Assembly (NCBI RefSeq): GCF_009749385.1
Contig: NZ_WBIN01000001.1
Coordinates: forward strand, 485,744 to 549,743
DNA from: Agromyces allii
GTDB taxonomy: Bacteria; Actinomycetota; Actinomycetes; Actinomycetales; Microbacteriaceae
Length of the DNA stretch: 64,000 nt
Direction: 5' to 3'
Within the stretch, counting starts at the first letter, position 1. Every line of letters begins with the position of its first letter. Positions 50,132 to 58,668 of the stretch are shown piece after piece. Below the pieces are notes generated by a model. That model was not told where the DNA came from. It made no database searches and saw only the letters and a list, made by a program, of their open reading frames with translations. The translations under genes and the position numbers were made by a program.

Positions 50132-51817
50132 ATGCCACGACGCACCCGCACCGCCGCACGTCGACTCGTGAGCGCCGCCGCGCTCGCACTCGCACTCGCG
50201 GCCACGACGACCCTGACCGCGTGCACCGCACCGGCCCAGAACGGAGAATCCATGACCGGCATCGTGCCGGCGCCGATCAGCGCCGACTACCCCGACCGGG
50301 CGCCCTTCACGCTCGACTCCGACACGCGACTCGTCGCCACGGGCGAGGGCGCCGCGGCGGTCGCCGAGACCTTCGCCGCGTTCGCACGCGTGTCGACGGG
50401 CTTCGAACTGCCGGTGGTCGAGGGCTCCGGCGAGTCGGATGCCGCGGCATCCGACATCGCGTTCGTGATCGCCGACGGCGAGGCGCCCGACGACGAGCCG
50501 TTCGGCGCGGCCGAGGGGTACACGCTCGAGGCCGGATCCGACGGGGTGCGCCTCGCGGCAGAGACCCCTGCCGGACTCTTCCGGGCCAGCCAGTCGCTGC
50601 GTCAGCTGCTGCCCGCCGAGATCGAGCGGACGGATGCCGCGAAGCCGCCCGCCGACGGATGGCGCGTGCCCGCGGCATCCGTCACCGATGCACCGCGTTT
50701 CGCCTACCGTGGGTCGATGCTCGACGTGGCGCGACACTTCTTCCCGGTGGAGGACGTGCTCGACCACATCGACCGCATCGCGCTGCTGAAGCTCAACGTG
50801 CTGCACCTGCACCTCACCGACGACCAGGGCTGGCGCCTGCAGATCGACTCGTGGCCCGAGCTCACGGGCATCGGCGCCTCGACCTCGACCGGTGGCGACG
50901 GCGGCGGCTTCTACACGAAGGACGACTACCGGCGCATCGTCGAGTACGCCGCCGAGCGGTTCGTGACGGTCGTGCCCGAGGTCGACCTGCCCGGCCACAC
51001 GAACGCGGCCCTCAGCGCGTACCCCGAGCTGAACTGCGACGGCGTGGCGCCGAAGCCGTACGAGGGCGTCGAGGTCGGCTTCTCGTCGCTCTGCGCCTCG
51101 CCCGAACGCGCCGAGGCGACCGACCGGTTCCTCGCCGACGTGCTCGGCGAGCTCGCCGAACTCACCCCCGGCCCGTGGCTGCACGTCGGCGGCGACGAGT
51201 CGCTCGCCACGTCCGAGGCCGACTACCTCGACCTCGTGCGCCGCATCACCGCCGCGGGCGCCGCGACCGGCAAGACGCTCATCGGCTGGCACGAGATGGG
51301 CGCGTCGCGCGACCTGCCGGCCGGCACGATCGGCCAGTACTGGGACTTCGTGACCCCGCGCGAGGACGCGGCCGCGCTCACGACCTCGTTCGTCGAGCAG
51401 GGCGGCGGCGTCATCCTCTCCCCCGCCGACGTCGCCTACCTCGACATGAAGTACCCCGACGACCCCGACGGCCCGCTCGGCACCAAGCTCGGACAGCTGT
51501 GGGCCGACGGACCCACGACGCTCGAGGAGTCGTACGCCTGGGAGCCGACGGCGATCGTGCCCGGCCTCGCGGAGGCCGACATCCTCGGCGTCGAAGCCCC
51601 CGTCTGGACCGAGACGATCAGCACCTCGCCCGACCTCGAGTTCATGGTGTTCCCCCGTATCGCGGCGGTCGCCGAGATCGCCTGGTCGCCCGCTCCGGCC
51701 GACGGCGGCTCGCGCGACGGGGCCTCCTTCGCCGGGCGCCTCGCATCGCTCGGCACCCATCTCGACGCGCTCGGGGTCTCGTACCGCAAGGTCGGCGGGG
51801 TGCCCTGGGCCGAGTGA
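50132..51817 (+). CDS. GH20 beta-N-acetylhexosaminidase lipoprotein
   Basis: This 561-residue protein starts with an Arg-rich signal peptide and lipobox LTAC (Cys about 31). A GH20b-like alpha/beta domain (about 45-195) precedes the GH20 barrel. The barrel shows FAYRGSMLDVARHFFPVE, NVLHLHLTDDQGWRLQI, PEVDLPGHTNAAL and the catalytic pair D355-E356 in LHVGGDE. It trims terminal GlcNAc or GalNAc from oligosaccharides at the cell surface. This would feed both the products of the chitinases and the amino-sugar cluster 1.3 kb downstream. Confidence 0.93.
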   Translation: MPRRTRTAARRLVSAAALALALAATTTLTACTAPAQNGESMTGIVPAPISADYPDRAPFTLDSDTRLVATGEGAAAVAETFAAFARVSTGFELPVVEGSGESDAAASDIAFVIADGEAPDDEPFGAAEGYTLEAGSDGVRLAAETPAGLFRASQSLRQLLPAEIERTDAAKPPADGWRVPAASVTDAPRFAYRGSMLDVARHFFPVEDVLDHIDRIALLKLNVLHLHLTDDQGWRLQIDSWPELTGIGASTSTGGDGGGFYTKDDYRRIVEYAAERFVTVVPEVDLPGHTNAALSAYPELNCDGVAPKPYEGVEVGFSSLCASPERAEATDRFLADVLGELAELTPGPWLHVGGDESLATSEADYLDLVRRITAAGAATGKTLIGWHEMGASRDLPAGTIGQYWDFVTPREDAAALTTSFVEQGGGVILSPADVAYLDMKYPDDPDGPLGTKLGQLWADGPTTLEESYAWEPTAIVPGLAEADILGVEAPVWTETISTSPDLEFMVFPRIAAVAEIAWSPAPADGGSRDGASFAGRLASLGTHLDALGVSYRKVGGVPWAE

Positions 51818-51821
51818 GCCC

Positions 51822-51840
51822 GCGCGCGCCCGTCGCGCGC
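51822..51840 (+). terminator. Short terminator after the GH20 gene
   Basis: GCGCGCG-CCCGT-CGCGCGC (51822-51840) is followed by GCTGATTTC, a small T-run, just behind the stop codon. Confidence 0.55.
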
Positions 51841-51922
51841 GCTGATTTCGGACGTGCGGATGCCGCGGGCCGGCCAATGTCCGCCGACGCCCGCAAGCGG
51901 CATCCGCCCGTTCACCGTGCTC

Positions 51923-51999
51923 CGACGGGAGGAGTACGGCGCCGCGGGAGGACTCGACACTGCAAACCGCCCTCCCCTGGCGCCGATCTCCTCCCGTCG
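51923..51999. repeat. Imperfect 21-bp inverted repeat upstream of the DUF559 gene
   Basis: Arms at 51923-51943 and 51979-51999 match at 19 of 21 positions around a 35-base spacer. The outer 12 bases (CGACGGGAGGAG) are perfect. The right arm contains GATCTCCTCCCGTCG, which recurs after the gene at 53015-53029. Confidence 0.7.
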
Positions 52000-52110
52000 C
52001 GTCGAGAGGAAGCGACAGCACTCGTCCTCCACGAGCGGCACCTCGACCCGCGAACGCACAGGCGCTCGCTGCGCGTCAGCCTGGGTCTTCGCCGCGCCGG
52101 ATCATCGAGC

Positions 52111-53016
52111 ATGCACGTCGGAGACTGGATCGACCACGCGGGCGGCATCGCCCACACGAACGACGCACTGCGAGCCGGATTCACCCGGTATTCGATCAAG
52201 GCCGCGGTCGACGCACGAGTCGTGCGCCGCATCCGCAGAAGCTGGCTCGCCACAGTGAACGCCCCGTCGTCGCTCGCGGCGGCAGCGTGGTCCGGCGGAC
52301 GAGTGGCCTGCCTCTCGGCGGCATCGCACCACGGACTCTGGACCCTCGACGACGAGCGATTCCATCTCGCGGTGCCACCGCATTCGGGTCATGTCCGACG
52401 GGGCGGCGCCCTCGTGCACTGGAGCACCGGGCCCATCCCGATCGCACGCACGACGCTCGTCGAACCCGTGGTCAACGCGCTCTGGCAGATCGCGGACTGC
52501 CGGCCGTTCGAGCATGCCCTCGCCACGTGGGAGTCGGCGATCCGGTCGGGCCAGATCTCCGTCGATCTGCTCGATCGCCTTCCGATGACCAGCGCGGCCG
52601 GCCGTGCCGTCCGATCCGCGTGTTCCCAGCTGTCGGACTCGGGCATCGAATCGATCCCGGTCGCGCGGCTCGCGCGCATCGGGATCACCGTCGCACAGCA
52701 GGTCGTGCTCGACGCGCACGCGGTCGACGGTCTCATCGGTGATCGACTCGTACTGCAGATCGACGGCTACGCGTTCCACCGCACGGCCGAGCAACGGCAA
52801 CGCGACATCGCCGCCGACCGGAGGCTGCGCCTCATGGGCTACACCGTGTTCAGAATCGGCTACGCGGACGTGCTGAACGACTGGGAGCGGGTCGAGCTCG
52901 AGATCTGCACGGCGATCGCCCAAGGCCTGCATCTCGCTCGAAGCGACGACGTGCAGGGAGGAGTTCGGCACGAGCGGAGGCGCAGGACCGCGCGAGCGGT
53001 CCTCCCGACGCGTTGA
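52111..53016 (+). CDS. DUF559/Vsr-like endonuclease-fold protein with AbiEi-type N-terminus
   Basis: This 301-residue protein has an N-terminal winged-helix-like segment (IAHTNDALRAGFTRYSIKAAV, VVRRIRRSWLA) of the AbiEi antitoxin type. The C-terminal DUF559 domain shows QQVVLDAHAVDGLIGDRLVLQ and DGYAFHRTAEQRQRDIAADR, then LMGYTVFRIGYADVLND. This is the Vsr-like PD-(D/E)xK arrangement, though the metal-binding residues are not all clear. Such genes are common, scattered and often solitary in actinobacteria; their role is not established. The ATG at 52111 lacks a strong ribosome site. It is flanked by repeats. Confidence 0.72.
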   Translation: MHVGDWIDHAGGIAHTNDALRAGFTRYSIKAAVDARVVRRIRRSWLATVNAPSSLAAAAWSGGRVACLSAASHHGLWTLDDERFHLAVPPHSGHVRRGGALVHWSTGPIPIARTTLVEPVVNALWQIADCRPFEHALATWESAIRSGQISVDLLDRLPMTSAAGRAVRSACSQLSDSGIESIPVARLARIGITVAQQVVLDAHAVDGLIGDRLVLQIDGYAFHRTAEQRQRDIAADRRLRLMGYTVFRIGYADVLNDWERVELEICTAIAQGLHLARSDDVQGGVRHERRRRTARAVLPTR

Positions 53017-53029
53017 TCTCCTCCCGTCG
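53015..53029. repeat. Downstream copy of the 15-base repeat flanking the DUF559 gene
   Basis: GATCTCCTCCCGTCG here is identical to 51985-51999, exactly 1,030 bases earlier. It begins inside the stop codon of the DUF559 gene and lies in a CCCGACG...CGTCGGG hairpin that may act as a terminator. Confidence 0.7.
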
Positions 53030-53096
53030 GGTTGGTGTTCGCGGGCGCCGAGGGACCGGGGCAGATGCCGCGGCGGGCTGCAGCGGCATCCGCCCC

Positions 53097-54029
53097 CTAC
53101 TTGACGCTGCCCGCCGTGAGGCCGCCGACGAGACGCTTCTCGATGAGCATGAACAGCACGACCACCGGGATGATCGCGACGATCGAGACGCCGAACACGT
53201 AGTGCCAGCTCGTCTCGTACTGGCCGACGAACTTCGTGAGGGCGACCGACAACGGCTGGTTGCCGGCGGTCGAGAGGATCACGAGCGAGGCGGCGAACTC
53301 GTTCCAGCAGGCGACGAAGGTGAACACGATCGCGGTCACGATGCCGGGCCAGACGAGCGGCAGCTGGATGCGGAAGAGCACCGTCATGCGCCCGGCGCCG
53401 TCGATCTGCGCGGCCTCGTCGATCTCCTTCGGCACCCCGGCGAAGAACGAGTGCATGATCCAGACCGCGAACGAGAGGTTGAACGCGGCGTTGATGAAGA
53501 TCATCGCCGCCCAGGTGTCGACGAGGTCGAGCGCCACGAACTGCCGGAACAGGCCGGAGGTGAGCACCGCGGGCTGCAGCATCTGCGTGACGATCACGAG
53601 GAAGAGGAACAGCATGCGTCCGGGGAACAGGAACCGCGCCGTGTAGTACGCAGCGGGCATCGCCACGAGGAGCACGAGCAGCGTCGCGAAGACCGCGATG
53701 ACGATCGTCGAGATGAGGTTCTGCACGAGCGGCGTCTCGGGTGTGGACCACATGGTGATGTAGTTCTCCCAGTGCCATTCCTGGGGGAAGTACGTCGGGT
53801 CGACCGAGCGGATCTGCGCCTTCGTCTTGACGGATCCGAAGAACATGATCGTGTACGGGAGGATGAAGATCGCGAGCACGACGAGGCCGCCGAGCATGCG
53901 CAGCAGCACGCGTCCGAGCGGGATCTGGTCTTCGGTGTAACGGCGCTTGCGAACCGGGCCTGAGCCGCGATCGGATGCTCCGTGGCCGGCGTCGGCGGCG
54001 AGCATGGCGCGGGTCTCGGTGACGGTCAT
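53097..54029 (-). CDS. Sugar ABC transporter permease (MalG/AraQ type)
   Basis: This 310-residue protein has a 35-residue charged N-terminus and six membrane helices. The EAA coupling loop is EIDEAAQIDGAGRMTVLFRI, followed by QLPLVWPGI. The last residues (VGGLTAGSVK) are typical of the MalG/AraQ class. It pairs with the permease three bases upstream. No ATPase gene is in this operon. Confidence 0.93.
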   Translation of the reverse strand: MTVTETRAMLAADAGHGASDRGSGPVRKRRYTEDQIPLGRVLLRMLGGLVVLAIFILPYTIMFFGSVKTKAQIRSVDPTYFPQEWHWENYITMWSTPETPLVQNLISTIVIAVFATLLVLLVAMPAAYYTARFLFPGRMLFLFLVIVTQMLQPAVLTSGLFRQFVALDLVDTWAAMIFINAAFNLSFAVWIMHSFFAGVPKEIDEAAQIDGAGRMTVLFRIQLPLVWPGIVTAIVFTFVACWNEFAASLVILSTAGNQPLSVALTKFVGQYETSWHYVFGVSIVAIIPVVVLFMLIEKRLVGGLTAGSVK

Positions 54030-54032
54030 CGC

Positions 54033-55052
54033 TCAGACCTCCTTCATGGGCTTGACGACCCGGACGTACACGGCGACGATCACGATGACGATGAGGAACG
54101 CGACGACCGAGAGTGCGCTCGCGACGTCGATCTTGTGCTGGTTCTGGATGTACTTGAAGATCAGCGTCATGATCGTGTCGGCGTCGTAGCCCGGGATCGA
54201 GCCGGTCATGACCTTCAGGATCGGCAGCGAGTTGAACACGTTGATGATGTTGATGAGCACCGCCACGCTGAGGGCGCCGCGGAGCTGCGGCAGCACGATC
54301 GAGAAGTAGGTGCGCACGGGCCCGGCGCCGTCCATCTTCGCGGCTTCGACGATGTCGCCCGGCACGGTCGCGAGGCCGGCGAGGATCGTGTAGGTCGTGA
54401 ACGGCAACGACACGAACACGGCGACCACGATCGCCCAGGCGAAGGCCGTGTCGGGGTTGCGGGTCCATCCGTAGCCCTCGGGGGTGTCGACGAGGCCGAC
54501 GTCGACGAGGAACTTGTTGATGATGCCGAAGTACGGCTCGAGGCCGTAGTAGACGACCATCGTGGTCATGACCACGGAGGCCGCCCACGGGATGATCACG
54601 GCGAGACGCACGATGCGACGGCCCGGGAACGCCTTGTCGAGCAACTGCGCGAGCACGAGCGAGAGCAGCACGGTCACGGCGACGACGACGACGACCCACA
54701 CGATCGTGCGGCCGAAGATCGGCCAGAAGTAGGGGAAGTTGAACACCTCGACGAAGTTGTCGAAGCCGACGGACCCCTTGTCGATGCCCGACTGCGAGAT
54801 GTCGCGCGTCGAGTTGAAGAACATGACGACGGCCGGGTACAGCACGACGCCGAAGATGAGGATGAGGGCCGGGCCGATCCACGGCAGCGCCTTGAGGAGG
54901 TCGCGGCTCCGGCCGCCACGCGTGCGACCGGCGGGTTCGGGGGCGGCGGATGCGCGGTCTGCGCCGCCGCCGCCGCGATCCGACCCGCCGGGGCGGGGGC
55001 GGCCGTCGGCCGCCCCCGCCGGGGTCGATGACACATCTGACGTGGTGCTCAT
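54033..55052 (-). CDS. Sugar ABC transporter permease (MalF/UgpA type)
   Basis: This 339-residue protein has an N-terminal Gly/Arg/Ala-rich tail (about 1-55). Six membrane helices follow, with the coupling loop DIVEAAKMDGAGPVRTYFSI then VLPQLRGAL. It lies between the binding protein and the MalG-type permease. A 12-bp hairpin separates it from the binding-protein gene, which probably sets the lower level of permease expression. Confidence 0.93.
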   Translation of the reverse strand: MSTTSDVSSTPAGAADGRPRPGGSDRGGGGADRASAAPEPAGRTRGGRSRDLLKALPWIGPALILIFGVVLYPAVVMFFNSTRDISQSGIDKGSVGFDNFVEVFNFPYFWPIFGRTIVWVVVVVAVTVLLSLVLAQLLDKAFPGRRIVRLAVIIPWAASVVMTTMVVYYGLEPYFGIINKFLVDVGLVDTPEGYGWTRNPDTAFAWAIVVAVFVSLPFTTYTILAGLATVPGDIVEAAKMDGAGPVRTYFSIVLPQLRGALSVAVLINIINVFNSLPILKVMTGSIPGYDADTIMTLIFKYIQNQHKIDVASALSVVAFLIVIVIVAVYVRVVKPMKEV

Positions 55053-55108
55053 GAGTGGGTGGTCACCGATCCCTCCGGGTCGTACTGGTCAGTGCTGGTA
55101 CTGCTGGT

Positions 55109-55141
55109 GGTGCTGCCCGCACGAGGCGGGCGGGCAGCACC
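55109..55141 (-). terminator. Intra-operon hairpin between binding protein and permeases
   Basis: A perfect 12-bp stem (55109-55120 with 55130-55141) with a nine-base loop lies ten bases after the binding-protein stop. Such hairpins act as partial terminators or 3' protectors, keeping the binding protein in excess. Confidence 0.6.
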
Positions 55142-55150
55142 CGGCGAGGA

Positions 55151-56395
55151 TCAGCTCGCGTCGGCCTGCGCCTGGATCTCGGTGAGGACGTCCTGGGCCG
55201 GCTTCGTCTGCAGCTGTCCGAAGAGCGCCTTGAATGCACCGTCGGTCGCCTGCCACTTGGGGTTGGTGCTCGGGTAGAACTGCGCGTCGGGCAGGACCTC
55301 GAGGAACGGCGCGAGTGCCTCTTCGGACGAGAGCTGCTCGGCGCCCGACTTCGTGACGGGGAGGAAGCCTTCGGCCTGCACCCACGGCACGTACACGTCG
55401 GCCGTGTAGTAGTAGTCGAAGAACTTCGTGATCGCGTCCTGCTTGTCGCCGTCGTTCTGGAAGGCCATGAGCTGGTCCATCACGCCGAGGGTGAACGGCG
55501 AGCCGTCCTTCGTCGGGATGGGCACGATCGAGTAGTCGAGGTCGGGGTTGTTGTCCGCGATCTGACCGACGGTCGGCGGGAGGCCGACCTGCATGCCGAT
55601 CTTGCCCTGGATGAAGATGTCCATGAGCGGCGAGCGGTCGGTGGATCCTGCGTCGGCCTGGGTCGCACCGGCGTCGATCATCTTCTTGATCTGCTCGGCG
55701 CCCGGGAGGTTCGCCGGGTCGTCGACCGTGATCGAGGTGGCGTCGCCGAACGTGCCGCCGCCGCCCCAGAGCCACACGGCCGCCTCGGCCTGCGCCTCCT
55801 CGGAGCCGAGCGGCATGCCGTAGCCGGCGACGCCGCCGCCGAGCGCGGAGACCTTGGTGGCTGCGTCGAGCAGTTCGTCCCAGGTGGTGGGCGCCTCGAC
55901 CCCGGCCTGCTCGAGCAGGGTGTTGTTCACGAACAGCGCGCGAGCAGACGCGATGAGCGGCAGGGCGTAGGCCGTGCCGTCGACCTCGGCGTTGGCGAGG
56001 AACGAGTCCTGGAAGTCGGAGTAGGTGTCGGCAGACACGACGTCTTCGGCCGGGTAGAGCAGCCCGTCGGCGGCGAAGCCGGCGAACGCACCGCCGTTGT
56101 AGACGTCGGGCGCCTCACCCGCCTGGATCTTCGTGGCGAGCACGGACTCGAGGTTGTCCCACGACTGCACCTCGAGCTTGACGTCGATGTCGGTGTTCTC
56201 GGCCTCGAACCCCGTGATGACGTCCTCCCAGAGGCCCTGGGTCGCGTCGGAGTAGCTGGGGACGAGCAGGTCGATCGTGGTCTTGCCCGACGCGCTGTCG
56301 TCGGATCCTCCGCCGCCGAACCCGCACGACGCGAGTGTCAGCGAGGCCGTGGCCGCGAGCGCGACCGCTGCGCTGAGACGCAGTGACTTCTTCAT
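55151..56395 (-). CDS. Extracellular sugar-binding lipoprotein of the ABC importer
   Basis: This 414-residue SBP_bac_1-type protein has lipobox LASC (Cys about 24). Recognisable parts are VITGFEAENTDIDVKLE, LATKIQAGEAPDVYNGGAF, PTTWDELLDAATKV and GKIGMQVGLPPTVGQIADN. The ATG follows GAGGAAAG. Gene context (amino-sugar catabolism divergent on the other side) suggests its ligand is N-acetylgalactosamine, a GalNAc-containing oligosaccharide or a related amino sugar. Confidence 0.92.
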   Translation of the reverse strand: MKKSLRLSAAVALAATASLTLASCGFGGGGSDDSASGKTTIDLLVPSYSDATQGLWEDVITGFEAENTDIDVKLEVQSWDNLESVLATKIQAGEAPDVYNGGAFAGFAADGLLYPAEDVVSADTYSDFQDSFLANAEVDGTAYALPLIASARALFVNNTLLEQAGVEAPTTWDELLDAATKVSALGGGVAGYGMPLGSEEAQAEAAVWLWGGGGTFGDATSITVDDPANLPGAEQIKKMIDAGATQADAGSTDRSPLMDIFIQGKIGMQVGLPPTVGQIADNNPDLDYSIVPIPTKDGSPFTLGVMDQLMAFQNDGDKQDAITKFFDYYYTADVYVPWVQAEGFLPVTKSGAEQLSSEEALAPFLEVLPDAQFYPSTNPKWQATDGAFKALFGQLQTKPAQDVLTEIQAQADAS

Positions 56396-56767
56396 GGATG
56401 CTTTCCTCACTCTGATGGGTGGTGCACCGGCGTCGACGAGCCTCACGCCACGGTGCGTGTGTTCGGATCGAGCATGTTCGAGCACCGAAGGGTGCACGAA
56501 ATGCTGTTTCCTGAACGTTTCTCGGAACAAACGAGCAGTTACGTTCATTCGATTCCGAAAACTTACGACTCCGCTCCCGAGGCCGTCAAGCCTTTGTCTT
56601 CGATCGTTACCGAATTTGTTCAGGAACTTCACAAACCAGCCGTTGTGACGCCGTTGTCGCGAAACGCGCGTTGGGGTGATCATTAGACAGCATTGGCACT
56701 CATCTGCAATCATCAAAACATCACGATCACCACATGACCTCGAGACGCCACATCAGGAGCTGCACAC
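56396..56767. promoter_or_regulatory. Divergent control region of the amino-sugar cluster
   Basis: These 372 AT-richer bases separate the importer operon (minus) and the catabolic operon (plus). TGAACGT (56512-56518) and ACGTTCA (56541-56547) form a perfect inverted repeat, with CGTTT/AAACG (56516-56520, 56529-56533) nested inside. A GTTCAGGAAC palindrome lies further right at about 56618-56627. These are candidate sites for the DeoR-type regulator at 60.7 kb. No gene is seen. Confidence 0.5.
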
Positions 56768-57673
56768 GTGACCACGACGCCGACCCACCAGCCCGCCGCC
56801 CACATGGCCGCCGAGCTCGAATCCCAGCCGCAGACGTGGGCGCGAGCCGCGGCGCTCGTCGACGAGCAGCGCGCCCTGCCTGCTCGAGGCGCGCGCATCG
56901 CCGTCATCGGGTGCGGCACCTCCTGGTTCATGGCCCAGTCGTACGCCTGGCTCCGCGAATCCGGCGGACACGGCGAGACCGATGCGTTCACGGCCTCCGA
57001 GGCCTTCGTCGACCGCGGCTACGACGCTGTCGTCGCCCTCACCCGGTCGGGCACGACCACCGAGGTGCTCCAACTCGTCGAGCATCTGCGTGGGCGCGTT
57101 CGCACCGTCGGCGTCATCGGCGACCCGACCTCCCCGCTCGTCGGCCTCGTCGACGACGCGATCACGCTCCCGTTCGCCGATGAGCAGTCGGTCGTCCAGA
57201 CCCGCTTCGCGACGACCGCCCTCGCACTCTTCCGCGCCTCGCTCGGTGAAGACCTCGATCAGGCGATCACGGATGCCGCGGCCGCCGTCGCCGAGTCCCT
57301 CGACCCCGGCCTCGTCGACGCCGAGCAGTACTCGTTCCTCGGCCAAGGCTGGTCGGTGGGGCTCGCGCACGAGGCCGCCCTGAAGATGCGCGAGGCCTCG
57401 CAGTCGTGGACCGAGTCGTACCCGTCGATGGAGTACCGCCACGGACCGATCGCGATCGCCGCGCCCGGTCGCGTGACCTGGCAGTTCGGTGACGCGCCCG
57501 TCGGCCTCGCCGACGACGTGCACGCGACCGGCGCGCGCTTCGAGGCCGGCACGCTCGATCCGATGGCCGAGCTCGTGCGTGCGCAGCGCGTCGCGCTGGC
57601 CCGGGCACGCGCTCGCGGCCTCGACCCCGACGCACCTCGCAACCTGACCCGCTCCGTCATCCTCGACGCCTGA
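56768..57673 (+). CDS. agaS: SIS-domain sugar-phosphate isomerase/deaminase, AgaS-like
   Basis: This 301-residue protein has two SIS domains like the isomerase half of GlmS and AgaS. Seen are GCGTSWFMAQSYAWL, LTRSGTTTEVLQLVEHL, LGQGWSVGLAHEAALKMREAS and ESYPSMEYRHGPIAIA. Context points to AgaS: galactosamine-6-phosphate deaminase/isomerase giving tagatose 6-phosphate. The GTG start has AGGAG eight bases upstream. It is the first gene of the catabolic operon. Confidence 0.82.
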   Translation: MTTTPTHQPAAHMAAELESQPQTWARAAALVDEQRALPARGARIAVIGCGTSWFMAQSYAWLRESGGHGETDAFTASEAFVDRGYDAVVALTRSGTTTEVLQLVEHLRGRVRTVGVIGDPTSPLVGLVDDAITLPFADEQSVVQTRFATTALALFRASLGEDLDQAITDAAAAVAESLDPGLVDAEQYSFLGQGWSVGLAHEAALKMREASQSWTESYPSMEYRHGPIAIAAPGRVTWQFGDAPVGLADDVHATGARFEAGTLDPMAELVRAQRVALARARARGLDPDAPRNLTRSVILDA

Positions 57674-57675
57674 TC

Positions 57676-58668
57676 ATGACCGCCGACGAGCTCTCCCCCG
57701 CACTCGGACCGGGCGCCGCGGTGCTCGCGTTCGACGTCGGCGGCACCGACACCAAGTCCGCGCTGATCGATCGGGCGGGGCGCGTGCTGGGCCTGCGGCG
57801 CACGGCGACCCCGATCGATCCGGCCGACCCGGCGGCGTCCGTCGTGGGGTCGCTCACCGACCTCGCTCGGGTCCACCTCGCCGAGCGGCCCGACCTCGAG
57901 CCGGTCGCGGTGGGGCTCAGCGTTCCGGGCATCGTCGACGAGGCCGACGGCATCGGCGTGTTCGCCTCGAACTTCGGATGGCGCGACGCGCCGATCCGCG
58001 CACTCGGCGAGCGCGCGCTCGGGCTGCCGGTCGCTTTCGGACACGATGTGCGTGCCGCGGGCGACGCCGAGCGACGCCTGGGCGCGGCACGGGGGTACGA
58101 CGACGTGATCGTGCTCGCCATCGGCACGGGCATAGCGGGCTCGATCCTGCTCGGCGGTCGGCCACTCGTCGGCGGCGGGTTCGCCGGCGAGATCGGGCAC
58201 TCGCTGGCAGACCCGCACGGGGAGCGGTGCGCCTGCGGGGCGATCGGATGCCTCGAGACCATCGCCTCGGCGGGCGCGATCGCCCGGCGGTACACCGCGG
58301 CATCCGGCGTCGCCGTCGACGGGGCGCGCGCGGTGCTCGCCGCAGCCGCGGCCGGCGATGCCGTCGCCGCCGGCGTCTGGAACGACGCGCTCGACGCCCT
58401 CGCCGACTCCCTCGCCCGCCTCACCGCGACGATCGCCCCGCAGGCGGTCGTCATCGGCGGCGGACTCTCGCAAGCCGGAGCCGCCCTGTTCGGGCCCCTG
58501 CGCGAGCGGCTCGACGCTCGCCTCAGCTTCCACCGTCGACCCGAACTCGTGCGCGCCGAGCTCGGCGACGACGCCGGGCTGCTCGGCACGGCGCTCGCGG
58601 CACGCGATCTCGCCGACCGAGGCACCGACCGGCCCGCCGACCGACCCGCCGACGGGGGCCGGTCGTGA
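57676..58668 (+). CDS. ROK-family sugar kinase, probable N-acetylhexosamine kinase
   Basis: This 330-residue ROK kinase has ATP-binding LAFDVGGTDTKSALID, sugar-binding GEIGHSLADPHGE and the zinc motif CACGAIGCLE. It probably phosphorylates GalNAc (or GlcNAc) at C6, doing the job of AgaK. It begins two bases after the SIS gene and overlaps the next by GTGA. The C-terminus is Asp/Arg/Pro-rich. Confidence 0.85.
   Translation: MTADELSPALGPGAAVLAFDVGGTDTKSALIDRAGRVLGLRRTATPIDPADPAASVVGSLTDLARVHLAERPDLEPVAVGLSVPGIVDEADGIGVFASNFGWRDAPIRALGERALGLPVAFGHDVRAAGDAERRLGAARGYDDVIVLAIGTGIAGSILLGGRPLVGGGFAGEIGHSLADPHGERCACGAIGCLETIASAGAIARRYTAASGVAVDGARAVLAAAAAGDAVAAGVWNDALDALADSLARLTATIAPQAVVIGGGLSQAGAALFGPLRERLDARLSFHRRPELVRAELGDDAGLLGTALAARDLADRGTDRPADRPADGGRS

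Noticed and set aside
51985..53029. Insertion sequence bounded by the 15-base repeats
   Set aside because: No transposase or integrase is inside, the repeats are direct rather than terminal inverted, and the enclosed gene has local codon use. Kept only as a repeat-associated gene.
56650..56730. DasR-type (GntR) operator near the SIS gene
   Set aside because: ATTAGACAGCATTG only loosely resembles the ACTGGTCTAGACCAGT consensus; half-site symmetry is missing.
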